From assembly GCF_004342285.1 (NCBI RefSeq), contig NZ_SMCV01000008.1:62001-126000 (forward strand): a stretch of 64,000 nucleotides of DNA. Reading direction: 5' to 3'. A program made the translations under genes and the position numbers. Shown one piece after another: positions 11,951 through 21,221 of this stretch. This DNA comes from Klebsiella sp. BIGb0138 (lineage in GTDB: Bacteria > Pseudomonadota > Gammaproteobacteria > Enterobacterales > Enterobacteriaceae). Under the pieces are notes generated by a model. It saw only the letters and a program-made list of their open reading frames with translations, searched no databases and was not told the DNA's origin. The first letter of the stretch is position 1. Each line of letters begins with the position of its first letter.

Positions 11951-12313
11951 ATGACCGTGATTTACCAGACCACCATAACGCGCATCGGCGCCAGCGCAAC
12001 GCTGGCGCTGGATGAGGAGATGCTGATTACCTTTCGCGAAGGCGCCCCGGCGGATATCGAGGAATATTGCTTTATTCACAATCACGGCGAGCTGTCCGGC
12101 ACGCTGACGCCGGGCGCAGAGCTCCAGCTTGGCGAGCGGCGCTATCCGGTCACCGCCGTTGGCGATGTCGCCGAACAGAATCTGCGGGAACTGGGCCATA
12201 TCACGCTGCGCTTCGACGGCCATCGCGTGGCGGAATTTCCGGGGACGGTCCACGTGGCCGGCCCCGTGCCGGAAGCCATCGCTCCCGGCTGCATACTCAA
12301 ATTTGTTGCTTAA
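11951..12313 (+). CDS. srlB: PTS glucitol/sorbitol-specific enzyme IIA
   Basis: A 120-residue cytosolic phosphocarrier that passes phosphate from HPr to the IIB domain of SrlE. The likely phosphorylated His is residue 43 in CFIHNHGEL. The start MTVIYQTTITRIG at 11951 fits the family; 13 further upstream codons overlap srlE and are rejected. It lies 13 nt after srlE in the same operon. Confidence 0.95.
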   Translation: MTVIYQTTITRIGASATLALDEEMLITFREGAPADIEEYCFIHNHGELSGTLTPGAELQLGERRYPVTAVGDVAEQNLRELGHITLRFDGHRVAEFPGTVHVAGPVPEAIAPGCILKFVA

Positions 12314-12330
12314 GTGGTAAGGAGAATACT

Positions 12331-13110
12331 ATGAGTCAGGTTGCTGTTGTCATTGGCGGTGGACAAACCTTAGGAGAGTTTCTGTGCCGGGGCCTTGCCG
12401 CCCAGGGGTACCGCGTGGCGGTTGTTGATATCCAAAGCGATAAAGCCACGCGCGTCGCGCAGGCCATCAACGCCGAATTCGGCGAAGGGATGGCATACGG
12501 CTTCGGCGCCGATGCGACCAGCGAAGCCAGCGTGACCGCCCTCGCTCGCGGCGTGGACGAGATTTTCGCCCGCGTGGATCTGCTGGTCTACAGCGCCGGG
12601 ATCGCCAAAGCGGCCTTTATCAGCGATTTCGCCCTCGGCGACTTCGACCGGTCGCTGCAGGTGAATCTGGTGGGCTATTTCCTGTGCGCCCGCGAATTTT
12701 CACGCCTGATGATTCGCGACGGTATCCAGGGACGCATTATTCAGATCAACTCCAAATCCGGCAAAGTGGGCAGCAAGCATAACTCCGGCTACAGCGCGGC
12801 GAAATTCGGCGGCGTCGGATTAACGCAGTCGCTGGCGCTGGACCTGGCGGAGTATGGCATTACCGTCCATTCGCTGATGCTCGGCAACCTGCTGAAATCG
12901 CCGATGTTCCAGTCCCTGCTGCCGCAATATGCCAGCAAGCTGGGGATCGCCGAAGAGGAGGTTGAACAATATTACATCGACAAGGTGCCGCTGAAACGCG
13001 GCTGTGACTATCAGGATGTCCTGAACGTGCTGATGTTTTATGCCAGCCCGCAGGCCTCCTACTGCACCGGGCAGTCGATCAACGTCACCGGTGGCCAGGT
13101 GATGTTTTAA
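12331..13110 (+). CDS. srlD: sorbitol-6-phosphate 2-dehydrogenase
   Basis: A 259-residue short-chain dehydrogenase identical in length to E. coli SrlD, converting glucitol 6-phosphate to fructose 6-phosphate with NAD. The nucleotide-binding loop VIGGGQTLG is at residues 7-15 and the catalytic Tyr154-x3-Lys158 (YSAAK) is present. The start at 12331 has a good AAGGAG site; a longer frame running back into srlB is a shadow. Confidence 0.97.
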   Translation: MSQVAVVIGGGQTLGEFLCRGLAAQGYRVAVVDIQSDKATRVAQAINAEFGEGMAYGFGADATSEASVTALARGVDEIFARVDLLVYSAGIAKAAFISDFALGDFDRSLQVNLVGYFLCAREFSRLMIRDGIQGRIIQINSKSGKVGSKHNSGYSAAKFGGVGLTQSLALDLAEYGITVHSLMLGNLLKSPMFQSLLPQYASKLGIAEEEVEQYYIDKVPLKRGCDYQDVLNVLMFYASPQASYCTGQSINVTGGQVMF

Positions 13111-13113
13111 CCC

Positions 13114-13147
13114 GTTGTCGCCCCGGCTCGCGCTGCGCCGGGGCAAC
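13114..13147. repeat. inverted repeat between srlD and gutM
   Basis: A GC-rich imperfect inverted repeat (GTTG...CCCCGGC / GCCGGGGCAAC) immediately after the srlD stop. It resembles a REP-type hairpin that could stabilise the srlAEBD mRNA or reduce expression of downstream genes. Confidence 0.55.
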
Positions 13148-13205
13148 AGGATTCCGCCCTCATCTCGCCTCCCGGGTTTACCGGGTACATATTCAGGAGA
13201 AGATT

Positions 13206-13565
13206 ATGGTTAGCGCCCTGATCACCGTCGCCGCCATCGCCTGGCTGGCACAGCTGGCCCTCGGCGGCTGGCAGATTCGTCTGTTTAACCGCGCCTTCGA
13301 TCGGCTCTGCCAGCAGGGCCGCGTCGGCGTGGGCCGTTCAACGGGCCGCTTCAAACCGCGCGCCATCGTCGCCATCGCATTCGATGACCACGACCGCGTG
13401 AGCGATACCCTGCTGATGAAAGGCCTGACCGTCTTCGCTCGCCCGCGGAAAATCCCGGCGATCAACGGAAAACTCCGCGAGGAATTGCGGCCAGATATGA
13501 TCTTTCCCCAGGATCCTCTCTGTCAGAATGCACTATCATTAGCGCTTAAACCGAAACATGTATAA
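13206..13565 (+). CDS. srlM: glucitol operon activator protein GutM
   Basis: A 119-residue protein of E. coli GutM length, starting MVSALITVAAIAWLAQLALGG with an N-terminal hydrophobic segment. In E. coli GutM activates srl transcription, opposing the SrlR repressor. The conserved MKGLTVFARPRKIPAI and FPQDPLCQNALSLALK stretches are present. It follows srlD and precedes srlR in the same direction. Confidence 0.94.
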   Translation: MVSALITVAAIAWLAQLALGGWQIRLFNRAFDRLCQQGRVGVGRSTGRFKPRAIVAIAFDDHDRVSDTLLMKGLTVFARPRKIPAINGKLREELRPDMIFPQDPLCQNALSLALKPKHV

Positions 13566-13636
13566 TTTCGTTGTAAAAGTAAATATCTTGCGAAATTATC
13601 ACTTCGAAACTTAACGCAGGATAGGATACCACCGCT

Positions 13637-14410
13637 ATGAAACCACGTCAGCGCCAGGCAGCCATTGTTGAGCACCTGCAGTCGCAGGGTAAATGCTCGG
13701 TTGAAGAGCTGGCGCAACACTTCGGAACCACCGGCACCACCATCCGTAAGGATCTGGTGATCCTCGAAAATGCCGGCACCGTCATTCGAACCTATGGCGG
13801 AGTGGTTCTTAACAAAGACGAGCCCGACCCGCCTATCGATCACAAAACGCTCATCAATACCGACAAAAAAGCGCTGATCGCCGAAATGGCCGTACGCTAT
13901 ATCCACGACGGCGACTCGATCATCCTTGATGCCGGCAGCACGGTGCTGCAAATGGTGCCGCTGCTCAGCTGCTTCAATAACATCACGGTGATGACCAACA
14001 GCCTACATATCGTCAACGCCCTCTCCGAACTGGATAATGAACAAACGATTCTGATGCCCGGCGGCACCTTTCGTAAAAAATCAGCCTCCTTTCACGGACA
14101 GCTGGCGGAAAACGCCTTCGAGCAGTTCAGCTTCGACAAACTGTTTATGGGCACCGACGGCATCGATCTGAACGCGGGCGTCACCACCTTCAACGAGGTC
14201 TATACCGTCAGTAAAGCGATGTGCAATGCCGCGAGGGAAGTGATTCTGATGGCCGATTCATCAAAGTTTGGTCGCAAAAGCCCGAATATCGTCTGCGGCC
14301 TTGAGCGCGTGGATAAGCTAATTACCGATGCCGGTATCGATCCGACATTCCAGCGGGCGCTGGAAGCGAAAGGCATTGAAGTGATTATTACTGGAGAAGA
14401 TCATGAGTAA
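13637..14410 (+). CDS. srlR: DeoR-family glucitol operon repressor
   Basis: A 257-residue DeoR-type regulator: N-terminal winged helix-turn-helix (about residues 1-57, with the recognition region [15 protein letters not shown]) and a C-terminal sugar-phosphate sensing domain ([14 protein letters not shown]). It represses the srl operon in the absence of glucitol. Its end overlaps gutQ by 8 nt. Confidence 0.96.
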   Translation: MKPRQRQAAIVEHLQSQGKCSVEELAQHFGTTGTTIRKDLVILENAGTVIRTYGGVVLNKDEPDPPIDHKTLINTDKKALIAEMAVRYIHDGDSIILDAGSTVLQMVPLLSCFNNITVMTNSLHIVNALSELDNEQTILMPGGTFRKKSASFHGQLAENAFEQFSFDKLFMGTDGIDLNAGVTTFNEVYTVSKAMCNAAREVILMADSSKFGRKSPNIVCGLERVDKLITDAGIDPTFQRALEAKGIEVIITGEDHE

Positions 14411-15368
14411 CTTTCTGTTAGAAGCCGGACGCCAGACCCTGTTACTGGAGCTACAGGAGGCCAGCCGCCTGCCTGAACGCCTGGGCGACGACTTCATCCG
14501 TGCGGCGGAAACCATCATCCACTGCGAGGGAAAACTGATCGTTTCCGGCATCGGTAAATCAGGCCATATCGGTAAAAAGCTGGCGGCGACCTTCGCCAGT
14601 ACCGGAACGCCCGCCTTTTTCGTCCACCCGGCGGAAGCGCTGCACGGCGACCTCGGGATGATCGATAGCCGCGATGTGATGCTGTTTATCTCCTACTCCG
14701 GCGGCGCCAAAGAGCTGGATTTAATCGTCCCGCGCCTGGAAGAGAAAGCCATTCCCCTGCTGGCAATGACCGGTAAACCCGCCTCCCCGCTGGCGCTGGC
14801 GGCGAAGGCGGTGCTGGATATCTCCGTGGAGCGCGAAGCCTGCCCGATGCATCTTGCCCCAACCTCCAGTACCGTCAACACCCTGATGCTCGGCGATGCG
14901 CTGGCGATGGCGGTGATGCAGGCGCGCGGTTTCAATGAAGAAGATTTCGCCCGTTCGCACCCTGCCGGCGCGCTTGGCGCGCGCCTGCTGAATAAAGTAC
15001 ACCATCTGATGCGCCGCGATGCCGATGTGCCGCGCGTCGATCTCAACACCCGGGTCATGGACGCGATGCTGGAGCTGAGCCGCACCGGGCTGGGGCTGGT
15101 CGCGGTTTGCGATGCGCAGAACCGCGTGCAGGGCGTTTTCACCGACGGCGACCTGCGTCGCTGGCTGGTGGGCGGCGGGACCCTGGATGATGTCGTCAAC
15201 GCGGCCATGACCCGCAACGGCGTCACCTTACAGGCGCAAAGCCGTGCGGTGGAGGCCAAAGAGCGCCTGATGAAGCATAAAATCAGCGCCGCCCCGGTGG
15301 TCGATGAAAACGGTCACCTGGTGGGGGCGATTAACCTGCAGAACTTTTATCAGGCCGGGATTCTTTAA
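14403..15368 (+). CDS. gutQ: arabinose-5-phosphate isomerase GutQ
   Basis: A 321-residue protein with an N-terminal SIS domain ([19 protein letters not shown]) and two C-terminal CBS domains. It interconverts ribulose 5-phosphate and D-arabinose 5-phosphate, the KDO precursor, as a paralogue of KdsD. It is the last gene of the srl operon. The last 38 nt overlap the 3' end of norR on the other strand. Confidence 0.95.
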   Translation: MSNFLLEAGRQTLLLELQEASRLPERLGDDFIRAAETIIHCEGKLIVSGIGKSGHIGKKLAATFASTGTPAFFVHPAEALHGDLGMIDSRDVMLFISYSGGAKELDLIVPRLEEKAIPLLAMTGKPASPLALAAKAVLDISVEREACPMHLAPTSSTVNTLMLGDALAMAVMQARGFNEEDFARSHPAGALGARLLNKVHHLMRRDADVPRVDLNTRVMDAMLELSRTGLGLVAVCDAQNRVQGVFTDGDLRRWLVGGGTLDDVVNAAMTRNGVTLQAQSRAVEAKERLMKHKISAAPVVDENGHLVGAINLQNFYQAGIL

Positions 15369-16875
15369 GCCCCAGACGCTTCGCCAGCCGGTGCAGGTTG
15401 GCGACGTCCAGTTCCAGGGCACGGGCCGCCGCCGCCCAGTTACGCTGGTTATCCGCCAGCGCCCTGGCAATCGCCTCGCGCTGGAATGCCTCGGTCGCCG
15501 CACGGAGATTGAACGCCCGTAGGGGCGCGGCCGGCGTTGCGGCAGGCCGCTCAGGCACATCGCCGGCAAACTGAAAATGCGCCGGTTCCAGCCGTACGTC
15601 ATTGCCGGCCTGCGTCGCCCTTGCCAGCACCACCGCGCGGTGAATCGCATGTTCCAGCTCGCGCACGTTGCCGGGCCACGGCCACTCGCGCAGCTTCGCC
15701 CGCGTCGCGTCGCTTAACAGCACCTGCGCCAGCCCCATCCGCGAACGGCACTGTTCGCAGAAATAGCCCGCCAGCAGCACCGCGTCATCTTCCCGATCGC
15801 GTAGCGCCGGAACCGACAGCGGAAACACGCTCAGGCGGTGGTACAAATCGGCGCGAAAGCGCCCCGCAACCACCTCCTGGCGCAGATCGCGGTTGGTGGC
15901 CGCCAGCACCCGCACGTCAACCCGCAGGCTGCGATCGTCGCCGACGCGCTGGATATCGCCATACTGCAATACACGCAGCAGCTTGGCCTGCAGCGCCAGC
16001 GACAGTTCGCCGATCTCATCGAGGAATAAAGTGCCGTTATCGGCCATTTCAAACTTGCCGCTGCGGTTGCTGATCGCCCCGGTAAAGGCCCCTTTCACAT
16101 GCCCGAACAGCTCGCTCTCCGCCACGCTCTCCGGCAGCGCCGCGCAGTTGAGATAGACCAGCGGATTGGCGGCGCGCGGCGACCCCTGATGCACCGCTTT
16201 CGCCACCAGCTCTTTACCGGTGCCGGTTTCGCCGCTAATCAGCACGTTCAAATCCGACGCGGCGACAATATCGATCTCTTTTTTCAGCTGCCGCATCGGC
16301 GCCGACAGGCCGATAATCTCCTGACGTTCGGCAGGCGAATAGCTTACGTTCGCCTCCGGGAGCACGTTCTGATTCTCCAGGCGGGCGATAAGCAGCGCAT
16401 TATTCAACGCCCCCGCCACCAGCGCCGCAATCAGGCGCAGCTCTTCATCACTGAAGCTGTCGAAACGGTCGGCATCCATCCCGTCGAGGGTCAGCGCGCC
16501 GATCAGCGTTTGCCCGGCGAACAGCGGCAGCCCCACGCAGGCGTGAACTTTCAGGCTCTCCTGGCCTGGAATCAGCCCGTCATAGGGATCGGGCAGATCG
16601 CTGTCCGCCGGGAAACGCACCACGTCGCCGGCGCGGGCAATGGCCTCCAGCCGCGGATGCCCTTCCAGCGCAAAACGCCGCCCCAGCACATCCTGAGCCA
16701 GCCCGTCGATGGCCAGCGGCACGAACTGACGCGCGTCATAGCGCAGCAGCGCCGAGGCATCGCAGCCCAGCGCCTGCCGCAGGGTGGCGATCAGTCGCGA
16801 AAAACGGTCGGCATGACCAATATCGCTTTGTAAATCAATGGCGATTTTCGCCAGCACGTCCACGGAAAAGCTCAT
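15331..16875 (-). CDS. norR: nitric oxide-responsive sigma-54 activator NorR
   Basis: A 514-residue enhancer-binding protein: N-terminal GAF domain with the non-haem iron that senses NO, AAA+ domain with Walker A GETGTGKE and the sigma-54 contact loop GAFTGA, and a C-terminal Fis-type helix-turn-helix ([24 protein letters not shown]). It is about ten residues longer at the C terminus than E. coli NorR (504), because the stop lies inside gutQ. It is divergent from norV, with three NorR sites between. Confidence 0.96.
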   Translation of the reverse strand: MSFSVDVLAKIAIDLQSDIGHADRFSRLIATLRQALGCDASALLRYDARQFVPLAIDGLAQDVLGRRFALEGHPRLEAIARAGDVVRFPADSDLPDPYDGLIPGQESLKVHACVGLPLFAGQTLIGALTLDGMDADRFDSFSDEELRLIAALVAGALNNALLIARLENQNVLPEANVSYSPAERQEIIGLSAPMRQLKKEIDIVAASDLNVLISGETGTGKELVAKAVHQGSPRAANPLVYLNCAALPESVAESELFGHVKGAFTGAISNRSGKFEMADNGTLFLDEIGELSLALQAKLLRVLQYGDIQRVGDDRSLRVDVRVLAATNRDLRQEVVAGRFRADLYHRLSVFPLSVPALRDREDDAVLLAGYFCEQCRSRMGLAQVLLSDATRAKLREWPWPGNVRELEHAIHRAVVLARATQAGNDVRLEPAHFQFAGDVPERPAATPAAPLRAFNLRAATEAFQREAIARALADNQRNWAAAARALELDVANLHRLAKRLGLKESRPDKSSAG

Positions 16876-16887
16876 CGTCGCCTCATT

Positions 16888-16943
16888 GTCTTTTTGACAG
16901 TAACCATTGTCATAACGACTATTTTAATCATTGTCATTTTGAC
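16888..16943 (+). promoter_or_regulatory. three NorR enhancer sites
   Basis: Three copies of the NorR core GT-N7-AC, each as GTC-N5-GAC, lie at 16888-16898, 16909-16919 and 16933-16943, spaced 21 and 24 bp. This matches the triple-site enhancer that E. coli NorR hexamers occupy upstream of norVW. Confidence 0.85.
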
Positions 16944-16998
16944 AACAACCTTTTTAACCAGAAACACAAAACACATTAATAATCAACAAATTAAAAAG

Positions 16999-17015
16999 TT
17001 GGCACGCAACTTGAT
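16999..17015 (+). promoter_or_regulatory. sigma-54 promoter of norVW
   Basis: TTGGCACGCAACTTGAT fits the sigma-54 -24/-12 consensus (TGGCAC-N5-TTGC), 47 bp before the norV start and just downstream of the NorR sites. The AT-rich stretch between enhancer and promoter could hold an IHF site. Confidence 0.85.
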
Positions 17016-17062
17016 ATAAGCAAGACATCTTATTTGAACACGCTGAATTAATTGAGGTTGCT

Positions 17063-18511
17063 ATGTCTATTCTGGTTAAAAATAACATTCATTGGGTTGG
17101 CCAACGTGACTGGGAAGTGCGTGATTTCCACGGGACGGAATATAAAACGCTGCGCGGCAGCAGCTATAACAGCTATCTCATCCGTGAAGAAAAAAATGTG
17201 CTGATCGATACCGTAGATCATAAATTCAGCCGCGAGTTCGTGCAGAACCTGCGTAGCGAAATCGATCTCGCCGATATCGACTACATCATCATTAACCATG
17301 CGGAAGAGGACCATGCCGGCGCGCTGACCGAACTGATGAACAGCATCCCGGACACCCCGATTTACTGCACCGCGAACGCCATCGACTCCATTACCGGCCA
17401 CCACCATCACCCGGAATGGAATTTCAAGGTGGTAAAAACCGGCGATAGCCTCGACATCGGTAATGGCAAACAGCTGATCTTCGTCGAAACGCCGATGCTG
17501 CACTGGCCGGACAGCATGATGACCTACATGACCGGCGACGCGGTGCTGTTCAGCAACGACGCCTTCGGCCAGCACTACTGCGACGAACATCTGTTTAACG
17601 ACGAAGTCGATCAGAGCGAGCTGTTCGAACAGTGCCAGCGCTACTACGCCAATATCCTGACGCCGTTCAGCCGGCTGGTGACGCCGAAAATTACCGAGAT
17701 CCTCGGCTTCAATCTGCCGGTGGATATGATTGCCACCTCCCACGGCGTGGTGTGGCGCGACAACCCGACGCAGATCGTTGAGCTGTATCTGAAATGGGCC
17801 GCCGATTATCAGGAAGACCGGATTACCATTTTCTACGACACCATGTCGAACAACACTCGCATGATGGCCGACGCTATCGCCCAGGGGATTACCGACGTTG
17901 ACCCACGGGTGGCGGTGAAAATCTTTAACGTTGCCCGCAGCGATAAAAACGACATTCTGACCAACGTATTCCGCTCGAAAGGCGTGCTGGTGGGCACCTC
18001 CACCATGAACAACGTGATGATGCCGAAAATCGCCGGCCTGGTGGAAGAGATGACCGGCCTGCGTTTTCGCAACAAACGCGCCAGCGCCTTTGGTTCCCAC
18101 GGCTGGAGCGGCGGTGCGGTAGACCGCCTGTCCACCCGTTTACAGGATGCCGGTTTTGAAATGTCCCTCAGCCTGAAAGCGAAATGGCGCCCGGATATGA
18201 ACGCGCTGGAACTGTGTCGCGAACACGGGCGTGAAATCGCCCGCCAGTGGGCCCTCTCCCCGCTGCCGGTCGCTGAAACCATTCCCGTGCCGCAGCAGGA
18301 AGCCTGCGCCAGTGCAGCCGCCACCGCGGCCGACCTCGGCCCATCGATGCAGTGCAGCGTCTGCCAGTGGATTTACGATCCGGCGACAGGCGAACCGAAC
18401 CAGGACGTGCAGCCGGGTACGCCGTGGAGCGAGGTCCCGGATAGCTTCCTGTGCCCGGAATGCTCTCTCGGCAAAGAGGTCTTTGATGTCCTGGCAACGG
18501 AGGCAAAATGA
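17063..18511 (+). CDS. norV: anaerobic nitric oxide reductase flavorubredoxin
   Basis: A 482-residue diiron flavoprotein that reduces NO to N2O in anaerobic conditions. The order is metallo-beta-lactamase-like diiron domain (His79-x-Glu81-x-Asp83-His84 in NHAEEDH), flavodoxin domain (about 254-393, [16 protein letters not shown]) and a C-terminal rubredoxin with two CxxC pairs (CSVC, CPEC). The start has a GAGG site. It overlaps norW by 4 nt. Confidence 0.97.
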   Translation: MSILVKNNIHWVGQRDWEVRDFHGTEYKTLRGSSYNSYLIREEKNVLIDTVDHKFSREFVQNLRSEIDLADIDYIIINHAEEDHAGALTELMNSIPDTPIYCTANAIDSITGHHHHPEWNFKVVKTGDSLDIGNGKQLIFVETPMLHWPDSMMTYMTGDAVLFSNDAFGQHYCDEHLFNDEVDQSELFEQCQRYYANILTPFSRLVTPKITEILGFNLPVDMIATSHGVVWRDNPTQIVELYLKWAADYQEDRITIFYDTMSNNTRMMADAIAQGITDVDPRVAVKIFNVARSDKNDILTNVFRSKGVLVGTSTMNNVMMPKIAGLVEEMTGLRFRNKRASAFGSHGWSGGAVDRLSTRLQDAGFEMSLSLKAKWRPDMNALELCREHGREIARQWALSPLPVAETIPVPQQEACASAAATAADLGPSMQCSVCQWIYDPATGEPNQDVQPGTPWSEVPDSFLCPECSLGKEVFDVLATEAK

Positions 18512-19641
18512 GTGATGGCATCGTGATCATCGGCTCGGGCTTCGCGGCCCGCCAGCTGGTGAAAAATATCCGCAAGCAGGATACGCAAATTCCGCTGACG
18601 CTGATCGCCGCCGATAGCATGGATGAGTACAACAAACCGGACCTCAGCCATGTGGTCAGCCGCGGGCAAAGCGCCGATGACCTGACCCTGCAAACGGCTG
18701 GCGCATTCGCCGAACAGTACAACCTGCGTCTGTTCCCCCATACCTGGGTCAGCGACATCGACGCCGGGGCGAAAGTGGTGAAAAGCCAGGATCGCGCATG
18801 GCGCTACGATAAGCTGGTGCTGGCGACGGGCGCGACGCCGTTTATTCCGCCGGTACCGGGGCGCGAGCTGATGTTGACCCTCAACAGCCAGCGCGAATAT
18901 GGCGCGGCGCAAAGCCAGCTGCGCGACGCCGGTCGCGTACTGATCGTCGGCGGCGGGCTGATCGGCTGCGAGCTGGCGATGGATTTCTGTCGCGCCGGTA
19001 AAGCGGTGACGGTGGTCGACAATTCCGCCAGCGTGCTGTCGGCGCTGATGCCGCCGGAGGTCAGCAGCCGTCTGCAGCATCGCCTGACCGGGATGGGCGT
19101 GCATCTGATGCTGAAAACCCAGCTCGAAGGGCTGGAGCAGACTGCCGACGGTATCCGCGTCAGCGTCGACCGCCAGCGGGCTCTCACCGTGGATGCGGTG
19201 GTGGCCGCCGCCGGCCTGCGCCCTGACACCGCGCTGGCCCAGCGGGCAGGTCTTAACATCAATCGCGGCGTGGTGGTCGACAGTCACCTGTGCAGCAGCC
19301 ATCCGGCGATTTACGCCCTCGGCGACTGCGCGGAAATTAACGGTATGGTGCTGCCCTTCCTGCAGCCGATTTTGCTCAGCGCGATGTGCCTCGCTAAAAA
19401 TCTGCTGGCGCAGCCTGGCGAACTGACGCTGCCGCCGATGCTGGTGAAGGTCAAAACGCCAGATTTACCGCTGCACCTGGCAGGCGATACGCGGCGGGAG
19501 GATCTGACGTGGCATATTGTTGCCGCGAAAGAGGGGTTAGTCGCCAAAGGCGTTGCTGCCGACAACCAGCTGCACGCCTTTGTCGTCAGCGAAGACCGGA
19601 TGAAAGAGGCCTTCGCCCTGCTCAAACAGCTGGCGCGTTAA
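18508..19641 (+). CDS. norW: NADH:flavorubredoxin reductase
   Basis: A 377-residue FAD-dependent oxidoreductase that passes electrons from NADH to the rubredoxin domain of NorV. The FAD motif [11 protein letters not shown] is at the N terminus, the NADH-binding loop [15 protein letters not shown] mid-protein, and the second FAD motif IYALGDCAE follows. Its ATG overlaps the norV stop, so the two genes are one operon. Confidence 0.96.
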   Translation: MSDGIVIIGSGFAARQLVKNIRKQDTQIPLTLIAADSMDEYNKPDLSHVVSRGQSADDLTLQTAGAFAEQYNLRLFPHTWVSDIDAGAKVVKSQDRAWRYDKLVLATGATPFIPPVPGRELMLTLNSQREYGAAQSQLRDAGRVLIVGGGLIGCELAMDFCRAGKAVTVVDNSASVLSALMPPEVSSRLQHRLTGMGVHLMLKTQLEGLEQTADGIRVSVDRQRALTVDAVVAAAGLRPDTALAQRAGLNINRGVVVDSHLCSSHPAIYALGDCAEINGMVLPFLQPILLSAMCLAKNLLAQPGELTLPPMLVKVKTPDLPLHLAGDTRREDLTWHIVAAKEGLVAKGVAADNQLHAFVVSEDRMKEAFALLKQLAR

Positions 19642-19644
19642 CCA

Positions 19645-19740
19645 CCTAATCCGGGTCGCGGCGTCAACGCCTTGCCCGGGCTACCGAACGGCACAGAGCC
19701 GTAGCCTGGTAGCCGGGGTGAGCCCAGCGCGACCCGGGAA
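19645..19740. repeat. REP-type palindromic element
   Basis: Ten-bp outer arms CCGGGTCGCG (19651-19660) and CGCGACCCGG (19728-19737) enclose further GC-rich inverted sequence. It fills the gap between the convergent norW and nickel transporter genes and may act as a bidirectional transcription stop. Confidence 0.65.
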
Positions 19741-19748
19741 TATTTCGT

Positions 19749-20762
19749 TCAATGCGCCAGATCATCGTACCCGCGCCAGCGGTAATTGAGCACCGACAGC
19801 CCCCAGCAGGCGACAAACAGCCCGATGACCACAAAACCGGCGTCGCCAAGGTTATCATTGAGCGCGCCAACCCAGCGCCAGACGCCGCCGCTGAGGGCAA
19901 ACTTGTCCATCAGCAGCCCCAGCGCTTCCAGGCCGCCGATAAATAACGCCACCACCACCGAGGTACCGGTGATGGTCATATTGTAATAGAGCTTGCGCTG
20001 CGGCTTACTGAACGCCCAGCCGTAAGCGCCGACCATCAGCACATTATCGAGGGTATCCACCAGCGCCATGCCGCTGGCAAACAGCGCCGGAAAGACCATG
20101 ATTGACCAGATAGCGATCCCGCTCGACGCGCCGGCGGCGGAAATGCCCAGCACGCCGATTTCAGTGGCGGTATCAAACCCGAGGCCGAACAGAAAGCCCA
20201 CCAGATACATCTGCCAGCTACGGCTAATCAGGCGAAAGGTCTTGCCAAACAGCCAGCTCATCATCCCGCCGCTCGCCACGAGCTCATCGCTCACCTTGCC
20301 GCCTTGCTTGAAGACCTGAAAACTACGCCAGACGCCACGCAAAATCACCAGATTGATCAGCGCCATCAGCAATAAAAACAGCGCCGATACCGCGGTGCCG
20401 ATCGCGCTGCCGGTATCATGAAACCAGCTCATCTGCTGGCCGAAGGCGGTAGCGGTGGCGGCAATGGCCGCCGAGGCCAGCACCACGATCGACGAGTGGC
20501 CTAGCGAAAACCAGGCCCCGACGGCAAACGGCCTGCGTCCCTGCTGCATCATTTTGCGGGTCACGCTGTCAATCGCCGCAATATGATCGGCATCGACGGC
20601 GTGGCGCAGTCCGTATCCCCAGGCCAGCAGACTGGCGGCCATCAGCGCGCCGCTGTCGCCAAACGCCTGCCACGCCCAACCCCAGGCCAGCAGATTTGCC
20701 AGAATCAGTCCCACCACCAGCGCCGCGGCGCGCGGCTGCTGGCGTAAAATCGTCACTATCAT
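19749..20762 (-). CDS. NiCoT-family nickel/cobalt transporter
   Basis: A 337-residue inner-membrane secondary transporter of the HoxN/NixA type with about eight hydrophobic spans. The family signature RHAVDADHIAAID is at residues 53-65; FSLGHSSIVV, LFGLGFDTATEIG and VDTLDNVLM are the other conserved motifs. It imports Ni2+ (or Co2+) for hydrogenase, urease or cobalamin. Its ATG is 2 nt beyond the stop of the hypF fragment, so it was evidently the distal gene of a hydN-hypF operon and served hydrogenase maturation. That operon is now broken, but this gene is intact. Confidence 0.9.
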   Translation of the reverse strand: MIVTILRQQPRAAALVVGLILANLLAWGWAWQAFGDSGALMAASLLAWGYGLRHAVDADHIAAIDSVTRKMMQQGRRPFAVGAWFSLGHSSIVVLASAAIAATATAFGQQMSWFHDTGSAIGTAVSALFLLLMALINLVILRGVWRSFQVFKQGGKVSDELVASGGMMSWLFGKTFRLISRSWQMYLVGFLFGLGFDTATEIGVLGISAAGASSGIAIWSIMVFPALFASGMALVDTLDNVLMVGAYGWAFSKPQRKLYYNMTITGTSVVVALFIGGLEALGLLMDKFALSGGVWRWVGALNDNLGDAGFVVIGLFVACWGLSVLNYRWRGYDDLAH

Positions 20763-20764
20763 GA

Positions 20765-21018
20765 TTATATCCTATGAGCCTGCCAGCGAGCGGCGGCGAC
20801 AACCGCCTGACCGAATGCGGTTGCCCCATCTCCGGCAGGCAACCGCTGCGGAAATAGCAGAGTAAAATCCGCCAGATAAAACGTCAATCGGGAGACCAGC
20901 AGCCGGTTGTGCAGCACCCCGCCGCCGCTAAAGGCCAGGGTCGCGATCCCGCGCGCGGTGGCGCAATCGCGAGCCATCGCAGCCAGCCCGCAGGCCAGAC
21001 CCAGCTCTCCGTCGCGCC
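20765..21018 (-). pseudogene. hypF: hypF 3' fragment
   Basis: About 84 codons of the C terminus of carbamoyltransferase HypF, recognisable by [35 protein letters not shown] and [11 protein letters not shown]. Intact HypF is about 750 residues and makes the CN ligands of [NiFe]-hydrogenases, so nearly nine tenths of the gene is missing. It is joined out of frame to the start of hydN. No start codon or acylphosphatase, zinc-finger or YrdC region is left. Confidence 0.85.
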
Positions 21019-21087
21019 AGGGCAGGCGACCACGCAGGATTTGCAACCGATGCATTTACTGGCGTCGGCGATAATGAAACGGTTCAT
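21019..21087 (-). pseudogene. hydN: hydN 5' fragment
   Basis: The first 23 codons resemble HydN, an iron-sulfur electron carrier linked to formate dehydrogenase [16 protein letters not shown] followed by KSCVVACP. In E. coli HydN the first cysteine cluster is followed by a second, similar CIGCKTCVVACP, so the fragment looks like the start of cluster one fused to the end of a later cluster, then to hypF. A GGAG ribosome-binding site is retained. Reading on from it gives a 67-residue nonsense fusion. Confidence 0.75.
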
Positions 21088-21183
21088 CCATTTCTCCAGC
21101 AGTAAGAAGGTTACGCCGCGGAGGAGGCATAATACGTTCCATTTTTTATCACAATGATAATAAAGGAGATTAACCAGCTAAGT

Positions 21184-21213
21184 TCTGTCATCGTCACATC
21201 TGACGATGACAGA
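21184..21213. terminator. 13-bp inverted repeat after ascG
   Basis: A perfect 13-bp stem (TCTGTCATCGTCA/TGACGATGACAGA) with a 4-nt loop lies 8 nt after the ascG stop. No uridine run follows on either strand, so it may be a weak terminator or an mRNA-stabilising hairpin; a protein-binding site is possible. Confidence 0.45.
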
Positions 21214-21221
21214 TGACGATG

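Noticed and set aside
17048-18100. A 350-codon minus-strand frame opposite norV
   Set aside because: norV is intact with all diiron and flavodoxin motifs; the reverse frame is His/Val-rich shadow sequence.
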